Positions 22,398 to 33,477 are shown, counted from the stretch's first letter. The stretch: 64,000 nt of DNA from Pseudomonas mosselii (GCF_019823065.1 NZ_CP081966.1:5797501-5861500), one strand, 5' to 3'. Numbers and translations are program-made. The notes: generated from the sequence alone by a model not told the origin.

Positions 22398-23423
22398 TCA
22401 CACCGCCGGCAACTGCTCCATCGGCCAGCGCGCCTGCACGCTGATGGCCAGGTCCTGCCGCTGCCCGGCCAACAGGCGCTGGCAACCGGCATAGGCGATC
22501 ATCGCGCCGTTGTCGGTACAGAACCGTGGACGGGCGTAATAGACGTTGCCCTTGATGCTGGCCAGCATTTCTTCCAGCGAAACGCGCAAGGCCTTGTTGG
22601 CGCTCACGCCACCGGCGATGACCAGGCGTTTGAGGCCAGTCTGCTTGAGCGCACGCTTGCACTTGATGGTCAGAGTCTCCACCACCGCCTGCTGGAACGC
22701 CAGCGACACGTCGCAACGGGTTTGCTCGTTGTCGTCCCCGGCGTCGCGGCATTGCTGCCAGGTGTTCAGGGCGAAGGTCTTGAGGCCGCTGAAGCTGAAC
22801 TGCAGGCCCGGCCGATCGCACATCGGCCGCGGGAACACGAAGCGCCCGGGCGTGCCTTGCTCGGCCAGGCGGGCGATCTCGGGGCCGCCCGGATAATTGA
22901 GGCCGATCAGCTTGGCGGTCTTGTCGAAGGCTTCGCCAGCGGCGTCGTCCAGGCTCTCGCCCAACAGCTCGTACTGGCCGATGCCATCGACGCGCACCAG
23001 CTGGGTGTGGCCACCGGACACCAACAAAGCGACGAACGGAAATTCCGGCGGCTGCTCCTCGAGCATCGGCGCCAGCAGGTGGCCTTCCATATGGTGCACA
23101 CCGATCGCCGGAATATCCCAGGCAAAGGCCAGCGCCTGGGCGCAGGAGGCGCCCACCAGCAGCGCGCCGACCAGGCCGGGACCTGCGGTGTAGGCGATGG
23201 CGTCGATCTCGGTGGCGACGCAGTCGGCTTCCTGCAGCACCTGGCGAATCAGCGGCAGCATGCGCTTGACGTGGTCGCGCGAGGCGAGCTCGGGCACCAC
23301 GCCGCCATAGACGCGGTGCAGGTCGATCTGGCTGAACAGCGCGTCGGCCAGCAGGCCGCGCTCGCTGTCGTATAATGCGACGCCAGTTTCGTCGCAGGAT
23401 GTTTCCAATCCCAGTACTAGCAT
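22398..23423 (-). CDS. tsaD: tRNA threonylcarbamoyladenosine transferase TsaD
   Basis: A 341-residue ASKHA-fold enzyme that transfers the threonylcarbamoyl group to A37 of ANN-decoding tRNAs with TsaB and TsaE. The metal-binding His111 and His115 are in GVHHMEGHL. The N-terminal [15 protein letters not shown] and the [11 protein letters not shown] motif are conserved. It is divergent from rpsU, the conserved arrangement tsaD-rpsU-dnaG-rpoD in gammaproteobacteria. Confidence 0.97.
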   Translation of the reverse strand: MLVLGLETSCDETGVALYDSERGLLADALFSQIDLHRVYGGVVPELASRDHVKRMLPLIRQVLQEADCVATEIDAIAYTAGPGLVGALLVGASCAQALAFAWDIPAIGVHHMEGHLLAPMLEEQPPEFPFVALLVSGGHTQLVRVDGIGQYELLGESLDDAAGEAFDKTAKLIGLNYPGGPEIARLAEQGTPGRFVFPRPMCDRPGLQFSFSGLKTFALNTWQQCRDAGDDNEQTRCDVSLAFQQAVVETLTIKCKRALKQTGLKRLVIAGGVSANKALRVSLEEMLASIKGNVYYARPRFCTDNGAMIAYAGCQRLLAGQRQDLAISVQARWPMEQLPAV

Positions 23424-23527
23424 GGGTCCGTGCCTTGTTGAGGCTGAATTCGAAGGCGCGCATGATAGTCCCCGTGTCCGGTGCCGACCAGCGGTTTTCG
23501 ATCAGAGGCTTTGCATTCCGGCCAGCT

Positions 23528-23550
23528 AAGGGTTAACATCCGCAACCCTT
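23528..23550. promoter_or_regulatory. inverted repeat in the tsaD-rpsU promoter region
   Basis: AAGGGTT (23528-23534) and AACCCTT (23544-23550) are exact inverted arms around a 9-nt spacer in the 205-nt divergent gap. A TTGAAA at 23549-23554 could be a -35 toward rpsU but no good -10 is at ideal spacing. A possible operator, seen only by eye. Confidence 0.35.
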
Positions 23551-23628
23551 GAAAACCGACGTTCTCCAGCACACCTTATGTTTTGCCAGGAGCACGTCTA
23601 CCCCGGTAATGAATTAAGGTAGCCCTGG

Positions 23629-23844
23629 ATGCCAGCCGTCAAAGTTAAAGAGAACGAACCCTTCGACGTAGCTCTGCGTCGTTTCAAGCGCTCCTGCGAA
23701 AAAGCCGGTGTACTGGCTGAAGTTCGTAGCCGCGAGTTTTACGAGAAGCCGACCGCCGAGCGCAAGCGCAAAGCCGCTGCCGCTGTAAAGCGTCACGCCA
23801 AGAAGGTTCAGCGCGAACAGCGCCGCGCCGTTCGTCTGTACTAA
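23629..23844 (+). CDS. rpsU: 30S ribosomal protein bS21
   Basis: A 71-residue, highly basic ribosomal protein with the canonical N-terminus [26 protein letters not shown]. bS21 helps mRNA initiation on the 30S subunit. It is the first gene of the rpsU-dnaG-rpoD macromolecular synthesis cluster. Codon usage is notably biased toward GTT, CGT and GAA codons, as expected for a highly expressed gene. Confidence 0.98.
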   Translation: MPAVKVKENEPFDVALRRFKRSCEKAGVLAEVRSREFYEKPTAERKRKAAAAVKRHAKKVQREQRRAVRLY

Positions 23845-23875
23845 GTACAGCCGTTCTACGCAAAGCTTCTGCCAT

Positions 23876-23894
23876 GCCCGGCCTCGTGCCGGGC
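23876..23894 (+). terminator. hairpin between rpsU and dnaG
   Basis: GCCCGG and CCGGGC form a 6-bp stem with a 7-nt loop about 30 nt after the rpsU stop. The remaining 231 nt to dnaG contain no gene that I can recognise. In enterobacteria an internal attenuator between rpsU and dnaG reduces primase expression, and this hairpin could play that role. It lacks a strong U-tract. Confidence 0.45.
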
Positions 23895-24125
23895 TGATGG
23901 CAGCGGTCGCTTCAAACCCTTGGCCATGCGCCTTGGGCGCCCCGGCAAAAGCCATGGGCAACCCGCATCAACGCGTCAGAACTGGTCCTCGACCAGGCGT
24001 GCACGTCCTTTCTGACGAGCCCTTCATGGGCTGGTGACGAGCACACTCCTCTTCCTGCGAGATACCCCACGCCAAACCCGCGCACAAGCGTTTAGACTTG
24101 CCAGTTGCCAGATGACGAGACTGCC

Positions 24126-26114
24126 ATGGCCGGGCTGATTCCCCAGAGCTTCATCGATGACCTTCTCAACCGCACCGACATCGTCGATGTGGTGAGTTCG
24201 CGCGTCCAGCTGAAGAAGACCGGCAAGAACCTGTCCGCCTGCTGCCCGTTCCACAAGGAAAAGAGCCCCTCCTTCACCGTCAGCCCCGACAAGCAGTTCT
24301 ACTACTGCTTCGGCTGCGGCGCCGGCGGCAACGCGCTGGGCTTCATCATGGACCACGACAACCTGGACTTCCCCCAGGCGGTCGAGGAGCTGGCCCGCGC
24401 GGCCGGCATGGAGGTACCCCGGGAAGAGGGCCGCCGCGGACAGAAGCCGCGCCAGCCAACCGATTCACCGCTGTACCCGCTGCTGGAAGCAGCCAGCGAG
24501 TTCTATCGCCAGGCCCTGCGCGGCCATGCCACTCGCAAGGCAGCGGTGGACTACCTCAAGGGCCGCGGCCTGTCCGGCGAGATCGCCCGCGACTTTGGCC
24601 TGGGCTTCGCCCCGCCGGGCTGGGACAACCTGCTCAAGCACCTGGGCGCCGACGCGTTGCAGCAAAAGGTGATGATCGACGCAGGCCTGTTGATCGAGAA
24701 CGCCGAGAGCGGCAAGCGCTACGACCGTTTCCGTGATCGGGTGATGTTCCCGATCCGCGACAGCCGTGGCCGGGTCATCGCCTTCGGCGGCCGGGTACTG
24801 GGCGACGACAAGCCCAAGTACCTGAACTCCCCGGAAACCCCGGTATTCCACAAGGGCCAGGAGCTGTATGGCCTGTACGAGGCGCGCAAGCACAACCGCA
24901 ACCTCGACGAGATCATCGTGGTCGAGGGCTACATGGACGTCATCGCCCTGGCCCAACAAGGCCTGCGCAACGCGGTGGCCACCCTCGGCACCTCCACCAG
25001 CGAGGAGCACCTCAAGCGCCTGTTCCGCGTGGTGCCCAGCGTGCTGTTCTGCTTCGACGGCGACCAGGCCGGCCGCAAGGCCGCCTGGCGCGCCCTGGAG
25101 GCGACCCTGTCGAGCCTGCAAGACGGCCGCCGCGCGCGCTTCCTGTTCCTGCCCGAGGGTGAAGATCCGGACAGCCTGGTGCGCGCCGAAGGCACCGACG
25201 CCTTCCAGGCCCGCATCAACCAGCACGCCCAGCCTTTGGCCGACTACTTCTTCGAGCAGTTGAGCAACGAAGCCGACCCGCGCTCGCTGGAAGGCAAGGC
25301 GCACATGGTCACACTGGCCGCGCCGCTGATCGAGAAAGTGCCGGGCGCCAACCTGCGCCAATTGATGCGCAACCGCCTGAAGGACATCACCGGGCTTGAC
25401 CCGCAGCAGATGGAGCAGCTGGCGCAGAGCGCGCCAACGCCAAGCGTGCCGGACTACGACCCCGGCTACGATTACGACGCCATGGCCAGCTACACGCCTG
25501 ACCATGGCGACATGCACTACCCGCCCGACTATACGCCGCAGCAGCAGGAGCAACGTCCCTGGACGCCAAACAAAGGCGGTAGCAAGAAACAGTGGGACGG
25601 CAAGCCATGGGACAAGAAAGGCGGCAAGCCCTGGCAGCGCGACGGCCAGCGCGGCGAAGCCCCGCCACGGGTGCCAGCGCCGGTCGAACCGCCGACACTC
25701 TCGGCCCTGCGCACCTTGCTGCACCACCCGCTGCTGGCCGGCAAGGTCGAGGACGCCAGCCACTTCGCCGACGAAGAGCAGATGTACAGCCAGCTGCTGG
25801 TGGCGCTGATCGAGGCCGCGCAGAAAAATCCTAAGCTAAGCTCAATGCAGCTGATCGCACGCTGGCACGGCACCGAGCAGGGCCGCCTGCTGCGCGCCCT
25901 GGCGGAAAAGGAATGGTTGATCGATGCCGACAACCTTGAACAACAGTTTTTCGACACTATAACTAGTTTGTCAGCTCGCCAGCGCGAGCGCATCTTGGAA
26001 CATTTGATCAGAAAATCGCGTCAAATCGAGTTGGACGGGGAAGAAACCGCCAAGCTTCGCGAACTGCTCAGACGCAATGTTCCAGCACAAAACCCGACCT
26101 CATCTGGCGCGTGA
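24126..26114 (+). CDS. dnaG: DNA primase DnaG
   Basis: A 662-residue primase. The N-terminal zinc finger contains CCPFHKEKSPSF and CFGCGAGG. The central TOPRIM catalytic core has EIIVVEGYMDV and LFCFDGDQAGRKA. A Gly/Lys/Trp/Pro-rich linker (about 470-525) is followed by the C-terminal helicase-binding domain that contacts DnaB. The ATG at 24126 gives the family start MAGLIPQSFIDDLL. The linker is longer and more repetitive (KPWDKKGGKPW) than in E. coli. Confidence 0.97.
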   Translation: MAGLIPQSFIDDLLNRTDIVDVVSSRVQLKKTGKNLSACCPFHKEKSPSFTVSPDKQFYYCFGCGAGGNALGFIMDHDNLDFPQAVEELARAAGMEVPREEGRRGQKPRQPTDSPLYPLLEAASEFYRQALRGHATRKAAVDYLKGRGLSGEIARDFGLGFAPPGWDNLLKHLGADALQQKVMIDAGLLIENAESGKRYDRFRDRVMFPIRDSRGRVIAFGGRVLGDDKPKYLNSPETPVFHKGQELYGLYEARKHNRNLDEIIVVEGYMDVIALAQQGLRNAVATLGTSTSEEHLKRLFRVVPSVLFCFDGDQAGRKAAWRALEATLSSLQDGRRARFLFLPEGEDPDSLVRAEGTDAFQARINQHAQPLADYFFEQLSNEADPRSLEGKAHMVTLAAPLIEKVPGANLRQLMRNRLKDITGLDPQQMEQLAQSAPTPSVPDYDPGYDYDAMASYTPDHGDMHYPPDYTPQQQEQRPWTPNKGGSKKQWDGKPWDKKGGKPWQRDGQRGEAPPRVPAPVEPPTLSALRTLLHHPLLAGKVEDASHFADEEQMYSQLLVALIEAAQKNPKLSSMQLIARWHGTEQGRLLRALAEKEWLIDADNLEQQFFDTITSLSARQRERILEHLIRKSRQIELDGEETAKLRELLRRNVPAQNPTSSGA

Positions 26115-26128
26115 GGTCCAGGTTCGGG

Positions 26129-26134
26129 TATAAT
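26129..26134 (+). promoter_or_regulatory. -10 element upstream of rpoD
   Basis: A perfect TATAAT lies 48 nt before the rpoD ATG, in the 67-nt dnaG-rpoD gap. No good -35 is present at 16-18 nt spacing, so it may need an activator, use an alternative sigma factor or be an internal secondary promoter of the cluster. Confidence 0.5.
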
Positions 26135-26181
26135 CCTCGGCTTGTTTTTTGCCCGCCAAGACCTTCAGTGGATAGGGTGTT

Positions 26182-28032
<1,851 letters not shown>

Positions 28033-28037
28033 AGACG

Positions 28038-28064
28038 AACCCCGGCCCAGGCCGGGGTTTTTCT
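28038..28064 (+). terminator. rho-independent terminator of rpoD
   Basis: AACCCCGGCC and GGCCGGGGTT form a perfect 10-bp stem with a 2-nt loop, followed by TTTCTT. It starts 6 nt after the rpoD stop, closing the rpsU-dnaG-rpoD cluster. Confidence 0.92.
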
Positions 28065-28152
28065 TATGTGACAGAAGGTCGTTGCCACTGTCTACCCAGC
28101 GGGTGGAATGCCCGTCTACACTCGAATCAGACCCCCTGATCGAGAGGCCGCT

Positions 28153-31100
28153 ATGCCCATGATGCCGGCCTTCCTGTTGCTGCTCCTGCTCACCTGGAAC
28201 ACAACGGCCGGCGCCCTGACCCTGACCGACGAGGAACAAGCCTGGCTCAGCGCCCACCCCGAGCTGCGCCTGGGCGTCGATGCTTCATGGCCGCCGTTCG
28301 AATTCCGCGACCAGGAAGGTCGCTACCAGGGATTGGCCGCCGATTACATCGCCGTGATCCAGGAACGTCTGGGGGTCACCCTCAAGCCGATCGAGCCCAG
28401 CAGCTGGACAGAAGTGCTCGAACAGGCGCGCAGCAATCGCCTCGACCTGCTCCCCGGGATCATGTCCACTCCGGAGCGCCAGAACTACCTGGCCTTCACC
28501 CGCCCCTACCTGGACTTCCCGATCGTCATCCTCGCCCACTCCGGCGGCGCGCAACCACGCAACCTCAAGGACCTCTACGGCCTGAAGATCGCCGTGGTGG
28601 AAAACTACGCCCCCCACGAGCTGCTGCGCACCCACCACCCCGACCTCAACCTGGTGGCCATGCCCAATGTCAGTTCGACCCTGCAGGCCCTGGCCACCGA
28701 CGAAGTGGACGCGGTGGTCGGCGACCTTGCCTCGAGCATCTGGAGCCTGCGCCAGCTCAAGCTGGACGGCCTGTATGTCAGCGGCGAGACACCGTACCGC
28801 TACCAGCTGGCCATGGCCGTGCCCCGGCAGCAGAAGGTGCTGGTCGGCATCCTCGACAAGGTGATGGCCGACATGAGCAGCAGTGAAGTCAGCCGTATCC
28901 AGCAACGTTGGGTGGGCAACGTCGTCGATCAGCGGACCTTCTGGCACGATGTCCTGCTCTATGGCCTGCCGGCGGTGCTGGTGCTGATGGCCATACTGGC
29001 GGTGGTGATCCGCATCAACCGGCGCCTGAGCTCGGAGATTTCCCGGCGCATAGCCCTGGAGCAGGAACTACGCAGCAGCGAGTACCACTATCGCGGCCTG
29101 GTCGAGAGCCTGTCGGCGGTGGCCTGGGAAGCCGACGCCAACGACTTCAGCTACAGCTATGTCTCGCCCCATGCCGAAGACCTGCTCGGCTACCCCACGG
29201 CGCAATGGCTCAAGCCCGGCTTCTGGCGCAGCATCCTGCACCCGGAGGACGCCCTTTGGGCGCAGGCCTACTGCGACAGCGAAACGGCAGCCGGGCGCGA
29301 CCACAGCCTCGACTACCGGGTGATCCGCGCCGACGGCCACACCCTGTGGGTACGCAATATCGTCAGCATGATCGAGCACGGCCACAAGCCGCTGATGCGC
29401 GGACTGATGATCGATATCAGCGAAACCAAGCACACCGAGGATGCCCTGCGCCTGTCAGAGCAGAAGTTCGCCTCGGTGTTCCAGCAGTGTCCGGACATCC
29501 TGGTCATAGCCCGGCACAGCGATGGCTGCCTGCTGGAGGTCAATGAAGCCTTCGAGGAGCTGATCGGTCTGAGCCCCACCCAGGTGATCGGTCGCACCGC
29601 CACCGAGCTCGGCCTGTGGGGCGTGGCCGGCACCGGCCCGGCGCTGCTCGAACGCCTGCACCGGGGCGGCATTCGCAACCTGGAAATGACCTTCCGCCGC
29701 AGCAACGGCGAACTGTTCACCGGCCTGACCTCGGCCGAAACCTTCGAACTGGACAGTATGCCGGCACTGGTGGTAGCGATCCGCGACATCAGCCAGCTCA
29801 AGGAAACCCAGCAACAGTTGCAGACCTCCGAAGAGAAGTTCGCCAAGGCCTTCCACGCCTCCCCCGACGGCCTGCTGCTGTCGCGCCAGAGCGACGGCCT
29901 GCTGCTGGAGGTCAACGAAGGCTTCTGCCGCCTGACCGGCTACGACATCAGCACCACGGTCGACCAGACCTCGCTGGACCTGGGCATCTGGGTCGACCTC
30001 AACGAGCGCCAGCGCCTGGTCGACCAACTGCAGCGCGACGGATTCGTGCGCGATTTCAGCTGCCATATCCGTCGCAGCGACGGGCAGATCCGTCTCTGCG
30101 AGCTGTCCGCCCGGCCACTGCCGATCGGCGGCGTCGACTGCATGCTGACCATCGCCCGCGACATCACCGAGCGCCACCTGATGCAGGAAAAGCTGCAGCT
30201 GGCCGCCACGGTGTTCGAGAACACCGCCGAGGGGGTGCTGATCACCGACACCGACCAGCGCATCAGCGCGGTCAACCGCGCCTTCAGCGAGATCACCGGC
30301 TACAGCGAGATCGAGGCCCTCGGCCAGACCCCGCGACTGCTCGCCTCCGGCCAGCACGACAGTGCCTTCTACGCCGCCATGTGGCACCAGCTGACCGCCG
30401 AGGGTCACTGGCAGGGCGAGATCTTCAACAAGCGCAAGAACGGCGAGCTGTACCCCGGCTGGCTGACCATCAGCGCCGTGCGCAACCAGGAGCGCGAGAT
30501 TACCCACTTCGTCGCCGTGTTCGCCGATATCTCCAGCCTCAAGCACGCCCAGGCCAAACTTGACTACCAAGCCCACCACGACCCGCTCACCGGCCTGCCC
30601 AACCGCGCCCTGTTCGAAAGCCGCCTGCAGGGCGCGCTGACCTGCGCCCAGGTGTCCAACCGCCAGGGCGCGGTGCTGTTCCTCGACCTCGACCGCTTCA
30701 AGCACATCAACGACAGCCTCGGCCACCCGGTGGGCGACCTGCTGCTCAAGGGCATCGCCCAGCGCCTCAAGGAGCAGGTGCGCGACGTGGACACCGTGGC
30801 CCGCCTCGGCGGCGACGAGTTCATCATCCTCCTGCCCGGCCTGCACAAACCCAGCGATGCCAGCGCCATCGCCAACAAGCTGCTGGCCGGCTTCCATGCA
30901 CCATTCCAGGCCGGCGAGCACGAATTCTTCACCAGCGCCAGCATCGGCATAAGCCTGTACCCGCAGGACGGCACCGATGTCGCCAGCCTGATCCGCAACG
31001 CCGACGCCGCGATGTACCGTTCCAAGGCCAAGGGTCGCAACCGCGTCGAGGCCTACACCCGCGAGCTCACCACCCAGGCCAGCGAACGCATTGCCCTGGA

Positions 31101-31896
31101 ACACGAGCTGCGCCGCGCCATCGAGCGCAACGAGCTGAGCCTGTGCTACCAGCCCAAGTTCAGCCTCAAGACCCAGAGCCTGGTCGGCGCCGAGGCGCTG
31201 GTCCGCTGGTCCCATCCCACTTTCGGCGAAGTGCCGCCCGAGCAGTTCATCCACTTGGCCGAGGAGAACGGCACCATCCTGCAGCTCGGCGACTGGGTGC
31301 TGGAGCAGGCCTGCCGGCAGATGCACGCCTGGAAGAAGGCCTACCACGCCTTCGGCCCGCTCTCGATCAACCTGGCCGGCGCCCAGTTGCGCCAGCCCAA
31401 CCTGGCCCGGCGCATCGAACAGCTGCTGCGCAGCTACCAGCTCAAGGCCGGCGACCTGCAGTTGGAGATCACCGAGAACTTCATCATGAGCCAGGCCGAG
31501 GAAGCGCTGAGTGTGCTGCACCAGCTCAAGCTGCTGGGCGTTCAGCTGGCCATCGACGACTTCGGCACCGGCTACTCGTCACTCAGCTACCTCAAGCGCC
31601 TGCCGCTGGACATCCTCAAGATCGACCAGTCGTTCATCCGCGGCCTGCCCGACGATCCCCACGACGCCGCCATCGCCCGCGCCATCATTGCCCTGGGCCG
31701 CAGCATGCAACTGACGATCATTGCCGAGGGCGTGGAAAACCAGGCGCAGCAGCGCTTCCTGGCCGCCGAAGGCTGCGAACAGATCCAGGGCTACATCGTC
31801 AGCCTGCCGCTGCCGCCGGACGAGTTCGCGGCGACCTTTCTTCGCATAGCACAAACGGATCTTTCGGATGGCACCCTATCGAAACCCTCGTTATAA
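28153..31896 (+). CDS. periplasmic-sensing multi-PAS GGDEF/EAL protein
   Basis: A 1247-residue c-di-GMP signalling protein. It has a signal peptide (about 1-20), a periplasmic SBP_bac_3 domain (about 25-255), a transmembrane helix (about 275-295), four PAS/PAC modules (about 310-765), a GGDEF domain with intact RLGGDEF (886-890) and an EAL domain with intact EALVRW (1014-1019). The EAL domain also has the DDFGTGYSSL loop. Both catalytic signatures are intact, so the net activity (synthesis or hydrolysis) cannot be told from sequence. The ATG at 28153 gives a clean signal peptide. An upstream in-frame start at 28108 is less likely. The tRNA promoter overlaps its stop. Confidence 0.93.
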   Translation: MPMMPAFLLLLLLTWNTTAGALTLTDEEQAWLSAHPELRLGVDASWPPFEFRDQEGRYQGLAADYIAVIQERLGVTLKPIEPSSWTEVLEQARSNRLDLLPGIMSTPERQNYLAFTRPYLDFPIVILAHSGGAQPRNLKDLYGLKIAVVENYAPHELLRTHHPDLNLVAMPNVSSTLQALATDEVDAVVGDLASSIWSLRQLKLDGLYVSGETPYRYQLAMAVPRQQKVLVGILDKVMADMSSSEVSRIQQRWVGNVVDQRTFWHDVLLYGLPAVLVLMAILAVVIRINRRLSSEISRRIALEQELRSSEYHYRGLVESLSAVAWEADANDFSYSYVSPHAEDLLGYPTAQWLKPGFWRSILHPEDALWAQAYCDSETAAGRDHSLDYRVIRADGHTLWVRNIVSMIEHGHKPLMRGLMIDISETKHTEDALRLSEQKFASVFQQCPDILVIARHSDGCLLEVNEAFEELIGLSPTQVIGRTATELGLWGVAGTGPALLERLHRGGIRNLEMTFRRSNGELFTGLTSAETFELDSMPALVVAIRDISQLKETQQQLQTSEEKFAKAFHASPDGLLLSRQSDGLLLEVNEGFCRLTGYDISTTVDQTSLDLGIWVDLNERQRLVDQLQRDGFVRDFSCHIRRSDGQIRLCELSARPLPIGGVDCMLTIARDITERHLMQEKLQLAATVFENTAEGVLITDTDQRISAVNRAFSEITGYSEIEALGQTPRLLASGQHDSAFYAAMWHQLTAEGHWQGEIFNKRKNGELYPGWLTISAVRNQEREITHFVAVFADISSLKHAQAKLDYQAHHDPLTGLPNRALFESRLQGALTCAQVSNRQGAVLFLDLDRFKHINDSLGHPVGDLLLKGIAQRLKEQVRDVDTVARLGGDEFIILLPGLHKPSDASAIANKLLAGFHAPFQAGEHEFFTSASIGISLYPQDGTDVASLIRNADAAMYRSKAKGRNRVEAYTRELTTQASERIALEHELRRAIERNELSLCYQPKFSLKTQSLVGAEALVRWSHPTFGEVPPEQFIHLAEENGTILQLGDWVLEQACRQMHAWKKAYHAFGPLSINLAGAQLRQPNLARRIEQLLRSYQLKAGDLQLEITENFIMSQAEEALSVLHQLKLLGVQLAIDDFGTGYSSLSYLKRLPLDILKIDQSFIRGLPDDPHDAAIARAIIALGRSMQLTIIAEGVENQAQQRFLAAEGCEQIQGYIVSLPLPPDEFAATFLRIAQTDLSDGTLSKPSL

Positions 31897-31897
31897 T
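31892..31897 (+). promoter_or_regulatory. -10 box of the tRNA gene, overlapping the upstream stop codon
   Basis: TATAAT at 31892-31897 lies 16 nt before the tRNA 5' end and contains the TAA stop of the GGDEF/EAL gene. The downstream GCGC-rich stretch looks like a stringent discriminator. No clear -35 was found. Confidence 0.6.
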
Positions 31898-31913
31898 CCA
31901 GCGCTCCTGCTGA

Positions 31914-31990
31914 GGGCCTATAGCTCAGTCGGTTAGAGCAGAGGACTCATAATCCTTTGGTCCACGGTTCGAGTCCGTGTGGGCCCACCA
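31914..31990 (+). tRNA. tRNA with CAU anticodon (probably tRNA-Ile2, k2CAU)
   Basis: A 77-nt tRNA with encoded CCA. The acceptor stem GGGCCTA pairs with TGGGCCC, the discriminator is A, the D loop contains AGTCGGTTAGA and the T loop is GTTCGAGTC. The anticodon loop is CTCATAA. A CAU anticodon can be initiator Met, elongator Met or AUA-decoding Ile2, in which C34 becomes lysidine. The C4-G69 and C5-G68 pairs fit the TilS determinants of tRNA-Ile2 better than elongator Met, and the 5' G1-C72 pair excludes the initiator. Confidence 0.9.
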
Positions 31991-32002
31991 GAAATGAAAA
32001 AG

Positions 32003-32026
32003 CCGCGCAGTTGCGCGGTTTTTTTT
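32003..32026 (+). terminator. terminator of the tRNA gene
   Basis: CCGCGC and GCGCGG form a 6-bp stem with loop AGTT, followed by eight T residues, 13 nt after the tRNA. A textbook intrinsic terminator. Confidence 0.92.
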
Positions 32027-32217
32027 GCATGACGTCCTGCAACTTGCCCGCTTGTGCAGGCGCAAATTTCGTACTTCTCCCATGGCAAGGCAGGCACCGG
32101 TGGCAGCGGCAAAATGCCTTTAGCACACCCGTTCTATTTCGCCGCCGATGCCACGTTTCTAGAATCCCTCCATCGCTTCGGCACCGAGTCGGAGCCCAGT
32201 GATCGAGGGAACGACAC

Positions 32218-32592
32218 ATGAATATCCAAGGAACGCTTGGAGCCCTGCTCATTGCACCCATGCTGGTAACACTTGCCGGTTGCGTGGCGCCGGGTTCCTA
32301 CAACCAGGGCCAGCAGCCCAGCCAGATGGCCGGCGGCAATGCGCCCTGCACGCCCAGCGCTACCGACAACCTGATTTCCACCGGCCGCAGCCTGCTGAGC
32401 ATCGCCAACTCGGTGCTGGAAACCAAGCACAGCATGAATGGCACCTCGGCCACCTATGACCAGCGCATGCAGTTGGCGGAGAACGCCCAGAAGGTCAACC
32501 AGGGCAACCAGATGCTCGACAACGTCGAGAGCATGACTGTCGGCCTGAAGTCGCCTTGTGCGACCACGGCGCAGACCAGCGCTGCGCGGTGA
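32218..32592 (+). CDS. small putative lipoprotein
   Basis: A 124-residue protein with a lipoprotein signal peptide. The lipobox LAGC puts the lipidated cysteine at about residue 22. The mature part is Asn/Ser/Gln-rich and helical, with a central NVLETKHSMNG-like segment and two further cysteines. I do not recognise a characterised family. An outer-membrane location is likely since Val/Ala, not Asp, follows the Cys. It stands alone between the tRNA terminator and a long inverted repeat that probably terminates it. Confidence 0.8.
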   Translation: MNIQGTLGALLIAPMLVTLAGCVAPGSYNQGQQPSQMAGGNAPCTPSATDNLISTGRSLLSIANSVLETKHSMNGTSATYDQRMQLAENAQKVNQGNQMLDNVESMTVGLKSPCATTAQTSAAR

Positions 32593-32612
32593 CCATCGAC
32601 GACCTTTACATT

Positions 32613-32664
32613 CTCGCAAACATGACAAAACCGCGCATTGGCGCGGCTTTGTCATGTTTGCGAG
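32613..32664. terminator. 24-bp inverted repeat after the lipoprotein gene
   Basis: Arms 32613-32636 (starting CTCGCAAACATGACA) and 32641-32664 (ending TGTCATGTTTGCGAG) are complementary except for one A-C mismatch, around the 4-nt loop ATTG. The inner CCGCGC/GCGCGG followed by CTTTGT is terminator-like. The unusual length suggests either a bidirectional terminator or a boundary repeat of the variable segment that follows. Confidence 0.75.
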
Positions 32665-32775
32665 GATGACAAATGGACACAAGCACTACGCGATAGTCCT
32701 TGCTAGGATGACGCCGCCATCACGGCATCTCGCAATGAGGCCTGCCAACACATCGACCCAGACGAAGGAACCGTC

Positions 32776-33477
32776 ATGCTCAACGCCGTACTAGCCGGCA
32801 AGAAACGGGGTACCGGCCTACTCGATCAGGCGCTTGCAATCGAACGTAGCGAAGGCGCCGAGGACGTGTTGACGTCCACGCTCTTCGAACGCTTGGCCTA
32901 CCTGCCTGACGTACAGTTCTGCGCCATCTTCGAAGCGTTGCTTGGTGAGCCGTTCGGCCCACTGGAAAGCATTGCCTTCTGGCCCTCCTGGTACCTACCC
33001 GAGGCTAAACGCGTAGAGCCCGACGTGGTTATGAGCGACGGTAAGCGCACCCTTGTAATTGAGGCCAAGCGCTACGATCACTGCCGCCAGCAGGAGCCCG
33101 AGCAGTTGGCACGCGAGCTCAGAGCCGGCTGGCACGGCGGCCAGTTGGAAGCAGCCAGCATCCTGCTGACGCTGGGAGGGCTTGAGGATACGTCTACACA
33201 GACATGTCAGCTGTTGCTCGATGCACTGCACAATGAACTGAATGGCCAGCCCCAGAAAACATTCAATCTGGTTTGCCGCAGTTGGCAGCAGTTGTTCCAG
33301 GTGGTGGAAAACGAGCTGGCAGAAGGATCCACAGGCGGCCAGCGTTTGCTCGACGATCTTTCACGGTGCTATGCCTGGCACAACCTTAAAACCCATCCGG
33401 TGCAATGGCTCGACGCCTTGCGACCGGTTCACATTGAAACGCCACCTGGTGCTTTCGCGGCATGGAGCCTTGCATGA
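32776..33477 (+). CDS. PD-(D/E)XK nuclease-like protein, first gene of a two-gene cassette
   Basis: A 233-residue protein I cannot assign to a named family. It has the pattern of a PD-(D/E)XK nuclease. An early acidic helix AEDVLTSTLFERL is at residues 27-39. EPDVVMSDGKRTLVIEAKRYD (about 80-100) supplies the Asp and the E-x-K of the active site, and a Gln-containing helix PEQLARELRAG follows. No DNA-binding, helicase or methylase domain is fused. It overlaps the next gene by 4 nt (ATGA) so the two are translationally coupled. AAGGAA precedes the ATG. Codon usage is less GC-rich than in the flanking housekeeping genes, compatible with acquisition. A role in DNA restriction or host defence is inference only. 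Confidence 0.72.
   Translation: MLNAVLAGKKRGTGLLDQALAIERSEGAEDVLTSTLFERLAYLPDVQFCAIFEALLGEPFGPLESIAFWPSWYLPEAKRVEPDVVMSDGKRTLVIEAKRYDHCRQQEPEQLARELRAGWHGGQLEAASILLTLGGLEDTSTQTCQLLLDALHNELNGQPQKTFNLVCRSWQQLFQVVENELAEGSTGGQRLLDDLSRCYAWHNLKTHPVQWLDALRPVHIETPPGAFAAWSLA

Noticed and set aside
29455..31521. 688-codon minus-strand frame over the GGDEF/EAL gene
   Set aside because: Antisense shadow, repetitive LQ/LG/VG composition, real gene on the other strand has full domain structure.
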